A stretch of DNA of 64,000 bases from Limnohabitans sp. Rim11 (GTDB lineage Bacteria > Pseudomonadota > Gammaproteobacteria > Burkholderiales > Burkholderiaceae_C): assembly GCF_001269365.1 (NCBI RefSeq), contig NZ_CXOM01000004.1, positions 124,001-188,000 of the forward strand, read 5' to 3'. Shown here piece after piece: positions 46,649-55,534 of this stretch (positions are counted from its first letter, which is position 1; each line of letters starts with the position of its first letter). The position numbers were made by a program, and so were the translations under genes. Below the pieces are notes generated by a model. The model saw only the letters and a program-made list of their open reading frames with translations. It did not search any database and was not told where the DNA came from.

Positions 46649-49048
46649 TTAATTCTTGTTTTGCAATTTAGCAAAAGCAGAGGCCATGGCACTTTGGCCT
46701 AAATTACCTGACTGACTAGGACCCTGCGCGCGTTGATGCTGATGACTTTGGCGCGGGCCGCCTTCAAATTTATTTTCGCGACCACGTTGCGTACCTGAGG
46801 GTGCCGCATCGCTGAGCTTCATGGTTAGGCCAATGCGTTTGCGTGCCACATCTACTTCAGTCACTTTGACCTTAACGATGTCGCCCGTCTTCACCACTTC
46901 GCGTGCGTCAGTAATGAACTTGTTGCTGAGCTGACTGACGTGAACCAAGCCATCTTGATGCACACCCAAATCGATGAAGGCGCCAAAGGCTGCCACGTTG
47001 CTCACGGTGCCTTCCAAAATCATGCCTTCTTTCAAGTCACGAATGTCATCGACACCGTCATTGAAGCGCGCCACTTTGAAATCTGGGCGAGGATCGCGGC
47101 CTGGTTTTTCCAGTTCAACCAAAATGTCTTTGACGGTGATCACACCAAACTTGTCATTGGCAAACAACTCAGGCCGCAATGTCTTGAGCATGTCTGCGCG
47201 GCCCATGACATTCTCTACAGGCTGAGCCACCTTGGCCATGATGGCTTCCACTACGGGATAGGTTTCGGGGTGGACACCGGTCATGTCCAGTGGATTGTCG
47301 CCACCTCGAATGCGCAAAAAACCTGCGCTTTGCTCAAAGGTTTTGGCACCCAAGCCGGTGACCTTTAACAAATCTTGACGATTTTTAAAAGCGCCATTGG
47401 CTTCGCGCCAACGCACCACAGACTTGGCTACACCACCAGACAAACCAGAGACGCGCGACAGCAATGGCACACTGGCTGTGTTCAGGTCAACGCCCACCGC
47501 GTTCACGCAATCTTCCACCACGGCTTCCAAGGTACGTGCCAATTCGGTTTGATTGACGTCGTGCTGGTATTGTCCTACCCCAATCGATTTGGGATCGATC
47601 TTGACCAACTCGGCCAAGGGGTCTTGCAAGCGGCGTGCAATGCTAGCGGCACCGCGCAAGCTCACATCGACATCGGGCATTTCTTGGCTGGCAAACTCAC
47701 TGGCTGAATAAACGGAAGCGCCCGCCTCGCTCACCACCACTTTTTGAATTTCGGGGCTGTCGGGTGTTTTGAGTTGCTTGATCAAATCGGCTGCCAGCTT
47801 ATCGGTTTCGCGGCTGGCCGTGCCGTTGCCAATGGCAATCAAATTGACGCCATGTTTTTGACACAATTTGTTCAACGTGTACAAAGAGCCTTCCCAATCT
47901 CGGCGAGGCTCGTGGGGATACACAGTAGATGTTTCTATGAGCTTGCCTGTTTCATCCACCACAGCTACTTTCACACCCGTGCGAATGCCTGGGTCTAAGC
48001 CCAACACCACTCGTGGACCTGCAGGCGCTGCCAGTAACAAATCTCGCAAGTTATCTGCAAAAACCTTAATGGCTACTTTTTCGGCTTCTTCACGCAGGCG
48101 CGCAAAGAGGTCGCGTTCCAAAGACAAACTGAGCTTGACGCGCCAAGTCCACAAAACGGTTTTGCGAATGAGGTCGTCAGAAGGTCTGGCGCAGTGCGAC
48201 CAGTCAAGGTGCAAAGCGATGCGACCTTCTGCCAAGGCACTGGCCGCTTGGGCGGCTGCAGTGGCTGTTAAGGGCGCCGCAGTGGCGCTGATGGTTTCTG
48301 GTTCTGGTAAAGTTAGCTTGGCGTCCAAAAACTCCAAAGCTCGACCGCGGAACACGGCCAAGGCACGGTGCGATGGAACGCGGCCAATGGGTTCGCTGTA
48401 GTCAAAGTAATCTCTGAACTTGGCGACCTCGGCTTGGTTCTCATCTTTGCCCGAAGCCAAATGGCTGGTGAACAAGCCTTCTTTCCAAAGCCACTCACGC
48501 AGGGCTTGAATCAGTGAGGCATCTTCTGCCCAGCGCTCAGACAAAATGTCCCGCACGCCATCCAATACTGCGCCCGCCGTTGAAAAGTCTGCGCCTTCAA
48601 TGGCATCGGCTGGCTTCAAATAGGCCTGCGCTTCGTCTTGTGGGTTGAGAGAAGGATTGGCCCATAAGGCATCGGCCAAAGGCTCTAGGCCCGCTTCTTT
48701 GGCAATCATGCCTTTGGTGCGGCGCTTGGGCTTAAATGGAAGGTACAAATCTTCCAAGTCTTGCTTGGTAACTGCTTGGTCGATGGATAATTGCAATTCG
48801 GGGGTGAGCTTGCCCTGATCGGCAATGCTTTTGAGGATGGTGGCACGTCGCTCTTCCATCTCACGCAAGTAGCCCAAACGGTATTCCAGTTCACGCAGCT
48901 GAATGTCGTCCAAGCCGCCAGTCACTTCTTTGCGGTAACGGGCAATGAACGGCACCGTGGCGCCGCCATCTAACAAACTAACTGCCGCCTGAACCTGCTC
49001 AGGGCGGATTTTGATTTCAACGGCCAATTGGCCCAATATTTTCTGCAT
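46649..49048 (-). CDS. tex: RNA-binding transcription accessory protein Tex
   Basis: 799 residues. Domains in order: helix-turn-helix N-terminal region, YqgF/RNase H-like domain (about 330-460, RVVLGLDPGIRTGVKVAVVDE), two helix-hairpin-helix regions (about 490-630), and a C-terminal S1 RNA-binding domain (about 645-720, GMILEGTVSNVAAFGAFIDL). The tail is charged and low in complexity (QRGRENKFEGG, HQHQRA). Tex proteins take part in RNA degradation and transcription in bacteria. The patatin gene follows directly. A 7-bp inverted repeat (arms 49049-49055 and 49086-49092) lies before the start; its role is unclear. Confidence 0.95.
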   Translation of the reverse strand: MQKILGQLAVEIKIRPEQVQAAVSLLDGGATVPFIARYRKEVTGGLDDIQLRELEYRLGYLREMEERRATILKSIADQGKLTPELQLSIDQAVTKQDLEDLYLPFKPKRRTKGMIAKEAGLEPLADALWANPSLNPQDEAQAYLKPADAIEGADFSTAGAVLDGVRDILSERWAEDASLIQALREWLWKEGLFTSHLASGKDENQAEVAKFRDYFDYSEPIGRVPSHRALAVFRGRALEFLDAKLTLPEPETISATAAPLTATAAAQAASALAEGRIALHLDWSHCARPSDDLIRKTVLWTWRVKLSLSLERDLFARLREEAEKVAIKVFADNLRDLLLAAPAGPRVVLGLDPGIRTGVKVAVVDETGKLIETSTVYPHEPRRDWEGSLYTLNKLCQKHGVNLIAIGNGTASRETDKLAADLIKQLKTPDSPEIQKVVVSEAGASVYSASEFASQEMPDVDVSLRGAASIARRLQDPLAELVKIDPKSIGVGQYQHDVNQTELARTLEAVVEDCVNAVGVDLNTASVPLLSRVSGLSGGVAKSVVRWREANGAFKNRQDLLKVTGLGAKTFEQSAGFLRIRGGDNPLDMTGVHPETYPVVEAIMAKVAQPVENVMGRADMLKTLRPELFANDKFGVITVKDILVELEKPGRDPRPDFKVARFNDGVDDIRDLKEGMILEGTVSNVAAFGAFIDLGVHQDGLVHVSQLSNKFITDAREVVKTGDIVKVKVTEVDVARKRIGLTMKLSDAAPSGTQRGRENKFEGGPRQSHQHQRAQGPSQSGNLGQSAMASAFAKLQNKN

Positions 49049-49117
49049 CTCGTCGACTTAAATGAATAGATTTCTATAACAAAGCCGACGAGTTTGCCAC
49101 ACTCCGGTGGCTGTTTT

Positions 49118-50020
49118 TTAGCTGCGCAGTTCGGCTTTGAGTTTTTCGCCAATATCGGGACGTGCGGCAAAGGGATTGGGTGGATTTTGCTGCTGAACGA
49201 TGGCTTCCATTCGAGTTTGAACATTGCCCAATGCCTGTGGATGGCTGTAAATGTAAAACTGATCGTTGCCAATCGACTCAAACACCATTTCAGCCATTTG
49301 GGCGGCAGAGACCTTGCCGCTGCTGACCGCTTTGTCGCTCATGGCTTGGCCAATCAATTGGCTTTTGGTAGCCTTTTGATGGGGTAAATCGGCGGGACGA
49401 TTGCGATGACTTTGGCTTATGCCGGTGGGAACAAAGTAAGGGCACAAAACGCTGGCACTGACTTGATCGGTGACCAATTTCAGGTCTTGGTACAAGGTTT
49501 CTGTTAGCGCCACTACAGCATGTTTGCTGACGTTGTAAACGCCCATGTTGGGTGCTGTTAGCAAACCGGCCATGCTGGCGGTATTCACAATGTGGCCTTC
49601 GTAAGACGAATCCTTTTTGGCAGCATCCAGCATCATGGGCGTGAACAAACGCACACCATGCACCACACCCCAGACATTGACACCCAAAACCCATTGCCAA
49701 TCGGCCACGGTGTTTTCCCAGACCAAACCGCCAGAACCTACGCCAGCGTTGTTGAAAACAAAGTGTGGTGCACCAAATTGCGATTGAACGTCTTTGGCCA
49801 AGGCTTCCATTTGCTCTGCGTTGGAAACGTCTACGCGCTTGGCAAAGACTTTGACGCCTGTGGCTTTAATTTCAGCTTCGGCTTTGTCGAGGGCATCTTG
49901 TTGTACATCCACCAACACCACATTCATTTTGAGTCGGGCGGCAATGCGTGCGCACTCCAAACCAAAGCCAGAGCCACCGCCAGTTAAGACGGCTGTTTTG
50001 TTTTCAAAATTGCGAATCAT
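49118..50020 (-). CDS. SDR family oxidoreductase
   Basis: 300 residues, short-chain dehydrogenase/reductase. Cofactor loop GGGSGFGLE near 15-23, NNAGVGSGG, active-site Ser region and the YNVSKHAVVAL motif (Tyr-Lys). The C-terminal part (about 200-300) is longer than in minimal SDRs. Substrate unknown. It overlaps the GST gene upstream by 4 nt and ends the minus-strand acyl-CoA cluster, with a 69-bp gap to tex. Confidence 0.9.
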   Translation of the reverse strand: MIRNFENKTAVLTGGGSGFGLECARIAARLKMNVVLVDVQQDALDKAEAEIKATGVKVFAKRVDVSNAEQMEALAKDVQSQFGAPHFVFNNAGVGSGGLVWENTVADWQWVLGVNVWGVVHGVRLFTPMMLDAAKKDSSYEGHIVNTASMAGLLTAPNMGVYNVSKHAVVALTETLYQDLKLVTDQVSASVLCPYFVPTGISQSHRNRPADLPHQKATKSQLIGQAMSDKAVSSGKVSAAQMAEMVFESIGNDQFYIYSHPQALGNVQTRMEAIVQQQNPPNPFAARPDIGEKLKAELRS

Positions 50021-50952
50021 GATTTGACCTTCTTCAAAATGAATCCGTTACGGGGGAAGTGAACATGAACCGTACCAGCACGATCATCTTCACGACGCAA
50101 TGTGAGGCGTGTTTTGGTGGCCGCCACCAAGGTGCCTGGTGAGGGTTCTAAACCAAAGTTGTCGGCGGTGATGGTCACTTCAGACCCTAAAGCAATGCCG
50201 TGATCGTCTACAAAAGGCATTTGCGAAACATCTGCGGGTGCTGCATTCTTGGCCACATCAACGGCTTGATCAGACTTCATTTTTTCGTGATGACCGTGGC
50301 CGATGGCTTTCATGCGAGCCATCCAGTCTTTGAGCAAGGGCGTTGCATCCAAGATGCTGGCAACACTGGGTGTGCGCTCAAGGGTGAACCACATGGGGTG
50401 ATAGGCAGAAAAGTCGGCAATGGTGGGCACATCGCCCATTAAGTAAGGATGCTCAGTCAGCATGTCAGACAAGCGGCGCAATTGACTTTTGTAAGTGCTG
50501 GTGCCCTCGCCCAATGGCATTCTAGGTGCGCCGCCGCGCATGGCAGCACGGTCTGCCACAAACGCTTGAACAACAGCTTCAGGGGCTCCTGCAAATACAT
50601 CGGCCACTCCAGATGGCTGAAAGTTATAGGCCATGGCTGCTGGGAAGACTTGGCTGTCTGCCCATTGCGCCACAATTCTGGACGCGCCATTGACGGGTGA
50701 TGGATAGAGGCTGGGGGTGGGTGCCAATTTTTCCAAGACATCCGCAATCAAAGCAGTATCGCAATAAATGTCTGCACCGATCTGCAACACTGGCGTGCGT
50801 CGATAGCCACCCGTTAAAGCCGTCAGGTCTGGCTTTGGCATGATCATGGGGATGATCACGTTTTGCCACGCCAACTTTTTGTAACCCAAAATCAAACGGA
50901 TTTTTTCGGCAAACGGTGACGTTGGGTAATGGTGAAGAATCAGTTGGCTCAT
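50017..50952 (-). CDS. Glutathione S-transferase family protein with C-terminal extension
   Basis: 311 residues. An N-terminal thioredoxin-like domain (about 1-80, HHYPTSPFAEKIRLILGYK) and an alpha-helical GST C-domain (about 90-215) are followed by a further 90-residue segment, likely beta-rich (GIALGSEVTITADNFGLEPSPG, TLRREDDRAGTVHVHFP), which ordinary GSTs of 200-220 residues lack. The substrate is unknown. The neighbours suggest a detoxifying or isomerising role in acyl or aromatic catabolism. It overlaps the SDR gene downstream by 4 nt. Confidence 0.87.
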   Translation of the reverse strand: MSQLILHHYPTSPFAEKIRLILGYKKLAWQNVIIPMIMPKPDLTALTGGYRRTPVLQIGADIYCDTALIADVLEKLAPTPSLYPSPVNGASRIVAQWADSQVFPAAMAYNFQPSGVADVFAGAPEAVVQAFVADRAAMRGGAPRMPLGEGTSTYKSQLRRLSDMLTEHPYLMGDVPTIADFSAYHPMWFTLERTPSVASILDATPLLKDWMARMKAIGHGHHEKMKSDQAVDVAKNAAPADVSQMPFVDDHGIALGSEVTITADNFGLEPSPGTLVAATKTRLTLRREDDRAGTVHVHFPRNGFILKKVKS

Positions 50953-50980
50953 GACTAGGCTCTCTGGGGTTGTGACCGAC

Positions 50981-51997
50981 TTAAATCAACTTAACAAGTT
51001 GTTTGCCAAAGTTTTGACCTTTGAGCAAGCCAAGGAAAGCTTGCGGTGCAGCGGCCAATCCTTGCGCAATGGTTTGACGTGGATTGAATTTGCTACTGGC
51101 AATCAACTCGGCCAATTCAGCCAGGGCTTCCGGCCAGACTTCCATGTGCTCGCTCACAATAAAGCCTTCGATGGTCATCCGGCTCTTCAAGATCAAGGTG
51201 GGATTGGTCATGGCCAAAGGTTCACCGTTGTAGCCGGCAATCATGCCGCACACCGCAATGCGTGCAAAGTCATTGGCGCGCAACATCACAGCATCTAGCA
51301 CCATGCCGCCCACATTTTCAAAATGGCCGTCAATGCCATTGGGACAAGCCTCTTTGAGTGCCTTGGACAATGAGATGTAGTCGGCGTGTTCTTTGTAATC
51401 TACGCACGCATCAAAGCCCAATTCATTGACCACGTAATCGCATTTGGCCTTGCCGCCTGCAATGCCCACCACGCGAAATCCACGCGCTTTGGCCAAGGCA
51501 CCAAATGCACTACCCACTGCACCGCTGGCTGCGCTGACTGTGACGGTAGCGCCGGGTTTGGCTTGAATGATTTTGACCAAGCCATACCAAGCGGTGACAC
51601 CAGGCATACCGACTGCACCCAAGTAATGGCTAATGGAAATTTTCTCTGCATTGACATGCTTGAGTGCACCCATGGCATCGGCATTGATCACGCTGTATTC
51701 TTGCCAGCCACCCATGCACAAAACGGTTTGGCCCACTGCAAACTTGGCGTGCTTGCTGTCCACGACTTCGCCCACAGTACCGCCAATCATGGCTTCACCC
51801 AAAGGTTGAGGTTGCGCGTAATTTTTGCCAGCGTTCATGCGGCCGCGCATATAGGGGTCCAAGCTGAGGTAATGGTGCTTCACCAAAACTTGGCCGTCTT
51901 GCAAAGCAGGTGTCTCTGCAGTGATTAATTTAAAGTTGGAAGCGGTGGCTTCACCTTCAGGGCGGTTGTCTAAAACGATGATGTGATTGGTTGGCAT
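50981..51997 (-). CDS. NADP-dependent oxidoreductase, MDR superfamily (CurA/PTGR-like)
   Basis: 338 residues. Medium-chain reductase without zinc, of the leukotriene B4 dehydrogenase/curcumin reductase type (2-alkenal or enone reduction). Visible: LDPYMRGRMN near 48, PGVTAWYGL, the nucleotide loop AASGAVGSAFGALAKARG, and GKAKCDYVVNELGFDACVDYK. The gene cluster also has a GST and two SDRs, so reduction of reactive enones is plausible (inference). Confidence 0.92.
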   Translation of the reverse strand: MPTNHIIVLDNRPEGEATASNFKLITAETPALQDGQVLVKHHYLSLDPYMRGRMNAGKNYAQPQPLGEAMIGGTVGEVVDSKHAKFAVGQTVLCMGGWQEYSVINADAMGALKHVNAEKISISHYLGAVGMPGVTAWYGLVKIIQAKPGATVTVSAASGAVGSAFGALAKARGFRVVGIAGGKAKCDYVVNELGFDACVDYKEHADYISLSKALKEACPNGIDGHFENVGGMVLDAVMLRANDFARIAVCGMIAGYNGEPLAMTNPTLILKSRMTIEGFIVSEHMEVWPEALAELAELIASSKFNPRQTIAQGLAAAPQAFLGLLKGQNFGKQLVKLI

Positions 51998-52042
51998 GAT
52001 TGTCTTGTGATTTATTTAGTCAGTCGAAATTGGCGATATGTC

Positions 52043-52444
52043 TTAATTTGTTCTTTTGACATACTTGAAAGTACCCGTGGCATGAGCGCATAACTGACCC
52101 GCTGCGTCATAAACCTTTCCTTCAGTGAACGCCATGGTTTTGGTACGGTGTATGAGTAAACCTTTGGCCACCAAAGACTCATTGCCCTTGGTCGTTGCAG
52201 GTCGAATAAAACTGGTTTTCATCTCAATCGTGACGACTCCCATTTCAGGATCCACACTGCGTGCAGCAGTTGCCATGACCACGTCGAGTAAGGTCATTAG
52301 TGCCCCACCATGTGGAATATCAAAAGAGTTGTGGTGTTCAGGGCGCGGGCTGTAATGTAACTCCGATGTGCCATTTTCAAACTTCTCCATAGAAAAGCCA
52401 AGATGGGCCACAAACGGAATGTGAACGCCAAATGAAATACTCAT
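52043..52444 (-). CDS. PaaI-type hotdog thioesterase
   Basis: 133 residues. Hotdog fold with the core PHGGALMTLLDVVMATAARS and the strand TIEMKTSFIRPA. It would hydrolyse acyl-CoA or aryl-CoA thioesters to free acids. It lies 8 bp after the SDR gene upstream and 45 bp before the MDR reductase, so it is part of the same run. Confidence 0.9.
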   Translation of the reverse strand: MSISFGVHIPFVAHLGFSMEKFENGTSELHYSPRPEHHNSFDIPHGGALMTLLDVVMATAARSVDPEMGVVTIEMKTSFIRPATTKGNESLVAKGLLIHRTKTMAFTEGKVYDAAGQLCAHATGTFKYVKRTN

Positions 52445-52452
52445 GTGCTGAC

Positions 52453-53250
52453 TTAACCACCAATGATGGCGCTAACGCCACCGTCAACTGCTAGCCATTG
52501 ACCTGTGATGTGCTTGCCGGCTTCGCTGGCGTACAACAAGGTCAAACCTTTTAAGTCTTCGTCATCGCCCAGTCGGTTCAATGGCGCATGGCTGGCCATG
52601 TTTTCAGCGCCGATTTTTTCCAGTAAACCGTAAGTCATTTTGCTTGGGAAGAAGCCTGGGCAAATGGCGTTGACAGTGATTCCGAACTTGCCCCATTCGC
52701 CCGCCAATGCACGGGTGAAATTGACGACCGCACCTTTGGAGGTGTTGTAAGCAACGGTTTGCATTTCGGGCGGATTGCCTGCCAAACCTGCAATCGAGGC
52801 CAAGTTCAAGATTCTTCCACGACCATTGGGAATCATGGACAAGTTGGCCACCTCTTGCGACAAAATGAAATATCCGCGCACGTTCAGGTTCATGACTTTG
52901 TCCCACGCTTCAACGGGGTGAGTTTCAGCGGGTGCACCCCAGCTTGCGCCGGCGTTGTTGACCAAGATGTCAATGCGGCCCATTTTTTCAACTGTTTCGC
53001 GCGCAAGGCGTCGAATGTCTTCTTCTTTGGCGCAATCTGCAGCGATAAAGTCAGCGTCAATGCCGGCGGCCTTGAGTTCGGCGACTGCTTCCTGCAAGTC
53101 TGCTGCCTTGCGTGAACTCACCATAATACGTGCACCGGCTTCGCCCAATGCGTGTGCCATTTGCAAGCCCAGCCCACGTGAGCCACCCGTGACCAATGCA
53201 GTTTGGCCTGTTAAGTCGAAAAGTTGTTTGACAGTACGTGTCATGTTCAA
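52453..53250 (-). CDS. SDR family oxidoreductase (FabG-like)
   Basis: 265 residues. Cofactor motif TGGSRGLGLQMA, NNAGASWGAP, catalytic Ser in ILNLASIAGL and Tyr-Lys in YNTSKGAVVN, end GQWLAVDGGVSA. A typical 3-oxoacyl/hydroxyacyl reductase or 3-hydroxyacyl-CoA dehydrogenase. Start 53250 is accepted. It is 14 bp downstream of the Dabb gene. Confidence 0.93.
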   Translation of the reverse strand: MNMTRTVKQLFDLTGQTALVTGGSRGLGLQMAHALGEAGARIMVSSRKAADLQEAVAELKAAGIDADFIAADCAKEEDIRRLARETVEKMGRIDILVNNAGASWGAPAETHPVEAWDKVMNLNVRGYFILSQEVANLSMIPNGRGRILNLASIAGLAGNPPEMQTVAYNTSKGAVVNFTRALAGEWGKFGITVNAICPGFFPSKMTYGLLEKIGAENMASHAPLNRLGDDEDLKGLTLLYASEAGKHITGQWLAVDGGVSAIIGG

Positions 53251-53264
53251 TCCTTAGTAAAAAA

Positions 53265-53594
53265 TTATTGCCAAAAGTCCATGCATTGACGTTGCTCAAC
53301 GATGGCCTTCATCAAGGGTTTAATTGCGAGGTGATCAGGATGATTTTGATAGGCTTTCAATGCCGCTTCGTCTTTAAAAATAGAATTCAAAATCAAGTCA
53401 CAGGTGCAATCAAGACCGTCGGTCTTTAGGCCCACTTCAAACAGTTCTATGCCTGGCACCAAATTTGAGAAGCGCATCAGGGCCTCCTGCGCTTTTAGTA
53501 TGTTCTCCGCTTTTGGCTGGCCAGCAGCTTCGTCTTTCAACCGCCACATCACAATGTGACGCAAGCCTTTGATAGAAGAATTAAATTGATTCAT
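53265..53594 (-). CDS. Dabb (stress-responsive A/B barrel) domain protein
   Basis: 109 residues, one dimeric alpha/beta barrel domain (LRHIVMWRLKDEAAG; NHPDHLAIKPLMKAI). Dabb proteins occur in plant stress responses and in bacterial catabolic operons; function mostly unknown, and some are cyclases. The start overlaps the acyl-CoA dehydrogenase stop by 1 bp, which suggests translational coupling. Confidence 0.87.
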   Translation of the reverse strand: MNQFNSSIKGLRHIVMWRLKDEAAGQPKAENILKAQEALMRFSNLVPGIELFEVGLKTDGLDCTCDLILNSIFKDEAALKAYQNHPDHLAIKPLMKAIVEQRQCMDFWQ

Positions 53595-55444
53595 CAGAAT
53601 GCCTCCTCAGACAAATTCGCACACGTCATATCCCGATTGCCAACCACGTTCAACCAAGCATCAATTTTGGGCAGCTCATAACGGTAAAAGTATTTGGCGG
53701 CAGCTTGACGGCCAGTTTGGGCCGGTGTTGCTTCCCCTCTGCAAGAGGCACTGACATCCAGCCAAACCCAAGCCAAAACCAAGTGACCAAAGGCTTGCAG
53801 ATAAGGCACGGCATTGGCCAAAGCTTCTTGTGGCTGACCTGTAACCCATGCCATTTGGGTGGCTTGTGTGACTTTTTGAAGCGCAGCCGTCAAGGCTTTT
53901 GCGTCGTCTGCCAAGTCTGGCAGCGCTTGTGCTTTTTGGGCTGTGGCCAACATGCGAGCAGCCAAAAGCTTAACGCCTCTACCCTCTTCCATCAAAACTT
54001 TGCGACCCAACAAGTCCATGCCTTGAATGCCGTGGGTGCCTTCATGAATCATGTTCAATCGGTTGTCGCGCCAGTACTGCTCGACGGGAAAGTCACGTGT
54101 ATAGCCGTAGCCACCATGAATTTGAATGGCCAAGCTATTGGCTTCAAGGCACCATTCGCTGGGCCAGCTTTTGGCAATGGGTGTTAGGACTTCAAGCAAC
54201 AAGCGTGCTTCGTCGGCGTTCTCGATAGAACCGGTGTGCTGCTCGTCCACCAACTTGGCGCAATACAGCTCAAGTGCTAAAGCACCTTCGCAATAAGATT
54301 TTTGAGCCAACAACATTCGTTTGATGTCGGCGTGTTCAATGATGCGAACCTGTGCTTGCGCTGCATCTTTCACCACTTTTTGTGTGCCACCCGCAACGGG
54401 ACGACCTTGTGGACGGTTTTTAGCGTATTCCAAGCTGGCCTCATAGCCTGCCATTCCCAACATGGTGGCTGCCAGGCCCACGCCAATGCGCGCTTCGTTC
54501 ATCATGTGGAACATGTAACCCAAACCACGGCCAGGCTCGCCCACCAAGTAACCGACGGCACCCGAGCCATCGGAATCTGTGTTGTCAGTTGAGACTTTGA
54601 ATTTGCCTTCGCCAAAATTGAGCAGTGTGTTGGTGGTACCACGCCAGCCACATTTGTGATTCAAACCCGCCAAGGCCACATCGTTGCGCACGCCTGTCAA
54701 TTGGCCTTCGGTGTTCACCATTTTTTTGGGTACGATGAACAAAGAAATGCCTTTTACACCCGGAATCAGTTTGCCATCGGGTCCTGGAATTTTGGCCAAG
54801 ACCAAATGAATGATGTTTTCGGTGAGTTCATGCTCACCTGCCGAAATCCACATCTTGTTGCCTTTGAGGCGATAGCGCGCACCCAAAGGATCTTGCTGAA
54901 AGGCTGCGCCATCTGGCGTAGCGCGCGTCATCACATCGCTCAACGAAGAGCCAGCTTGGGGTTCTGACAGGCACATGGTGCCCGACCAACGTCCGGAAAA
55001 CTCATTGAGTGCAAACACCTGTTTTTGCAATTCAGAGCCGTGGGCCATGAGTAAATTGGCATTGCCAACAGTTAGCAAGCCAGAGCCCATGCTGACGGAG
55101 GCCATGGCAAAAAATGTATTGGCGGCGGCCTCTACGGTGTATGGCAATTGCATGCCACCAATTTCGTAATCTTGTGCTGCGCTCAGCATGCCTGATTCTG
55201 CATAGGCCTTCTGAGCATCGTGTGTGGCTTGCGGCAAGATCACTTTGTCGCCATCAAAGCGTGGCTCTTCGGTGTCCACGAGGCGATTAAATGGTGCGTA
55301 TTTTTCGCGCGCAATTCGCTCGCATGTGTCGAGCACCGCATCAAAAGTTTCTTGGCTGTGGTCGGCAAAACGCTCGCGTTGCTGGAGTTGGTTCACGTCC
55401 AACCATTCGTACAACAAAAAATCCAGAGTAGTCCGAAGGCTCAT
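53594..55444 (-). CDS. Acyl-CoA dehydrogenase, large C-terminal-domain type
   Basis: 616 residues, longer than the usual 380-400 and similar to DmdC/AidB-like dehydrogenases. FAD/substrate motifs: GTMCLSEPQAGSSL and KMWISAGEHE. The catalytic-type Glu is E468 in MIHEGTHGIQGMDLLGRK. The extra C-terminal domain (about 490-600) is helical. It would desaturate an acyl-CoA in the first step of a beta-oxidation-like route. It starts 90 bp after the thiolase stop with a terminator between (55464-55504), so it may have its own promoter. Confidence 0.93.
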   Translation of the reverse strand: MSLRTTLDFLLYEWLDVNQLQQRERFADHSQETFDAVLDTCERIAREKYAPFNRLVDTEEPRFDGDKVILPQATHDAQKAYAESGMLSAAQDYEIGGMQLPYTVEAAANTFFAMASVSMGSGLLTVGNANLLMAHGSELQKQVFALNEFSGRWSGTMCLSEPQAGSSLSDVMTRATPDGAAFQQDPLGARYRLKGNKMWISAGEHELTENIIHLVLAKIPGPDGKLIPGVKGISLFIVPKKMVNTEGQLTGVRNDVALAGLNHKCGWRGTTNTLLNFGEGKFKVSTDNTDSDGSGAVGYLVGEPGRGLGYMFHMMNEARIGVGLAATMLGMAGYEASLEYAKNRPQGRPVAGGTQKVVKDAAQAQVRIIEHADIKRMLLAQKSYCEGALALELYCAKLVDEQHTGSIENADEARLLLEVLTPIAKSWPSEWCLEANSLAIQIHGGYGYTRDFPVEQYWRDNRLNMIHEGTHGIQGMDLLGRKVLMEEGRGVKLLAARMLATAQKAQALPDLADDAKALTAALQKVTQATQMAWVTGQPQEALANAVPYLQAFGHLVLAWVWLDVSASCRGEATPAQTGRQAAAKYFYRYELPKIDAWLNVVGNRDMTCANLSEEAF

Positions 55445-55463
55445 GTTAAGTAGGTCTCAGTGA

Positions 55464-55504
55464 AAATAAAAACGGGCGGCCTGCATGGTTAGCGGGACGC
55501 CCGT
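55464..55504 (-). terminator. Terminator between thiolase and acyl-CoA dehydrogenase
   Basis: On the minus strand the stem ACGGGCG/CGCCCGT (55504-55498 and 55478-55472) with a 19-nt loop is followed by TTTTTATTTT. It lies after the thiolase stop (55535) and before the acyl-CoA dehydrogenase start (55444). The core is the same as in the hairpin at 15421-15447. Confidence 0.8.
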
Positions 55505-55534
55505 GGAAGTTCAGTAAGTGCTCGGCTTGAGCGT

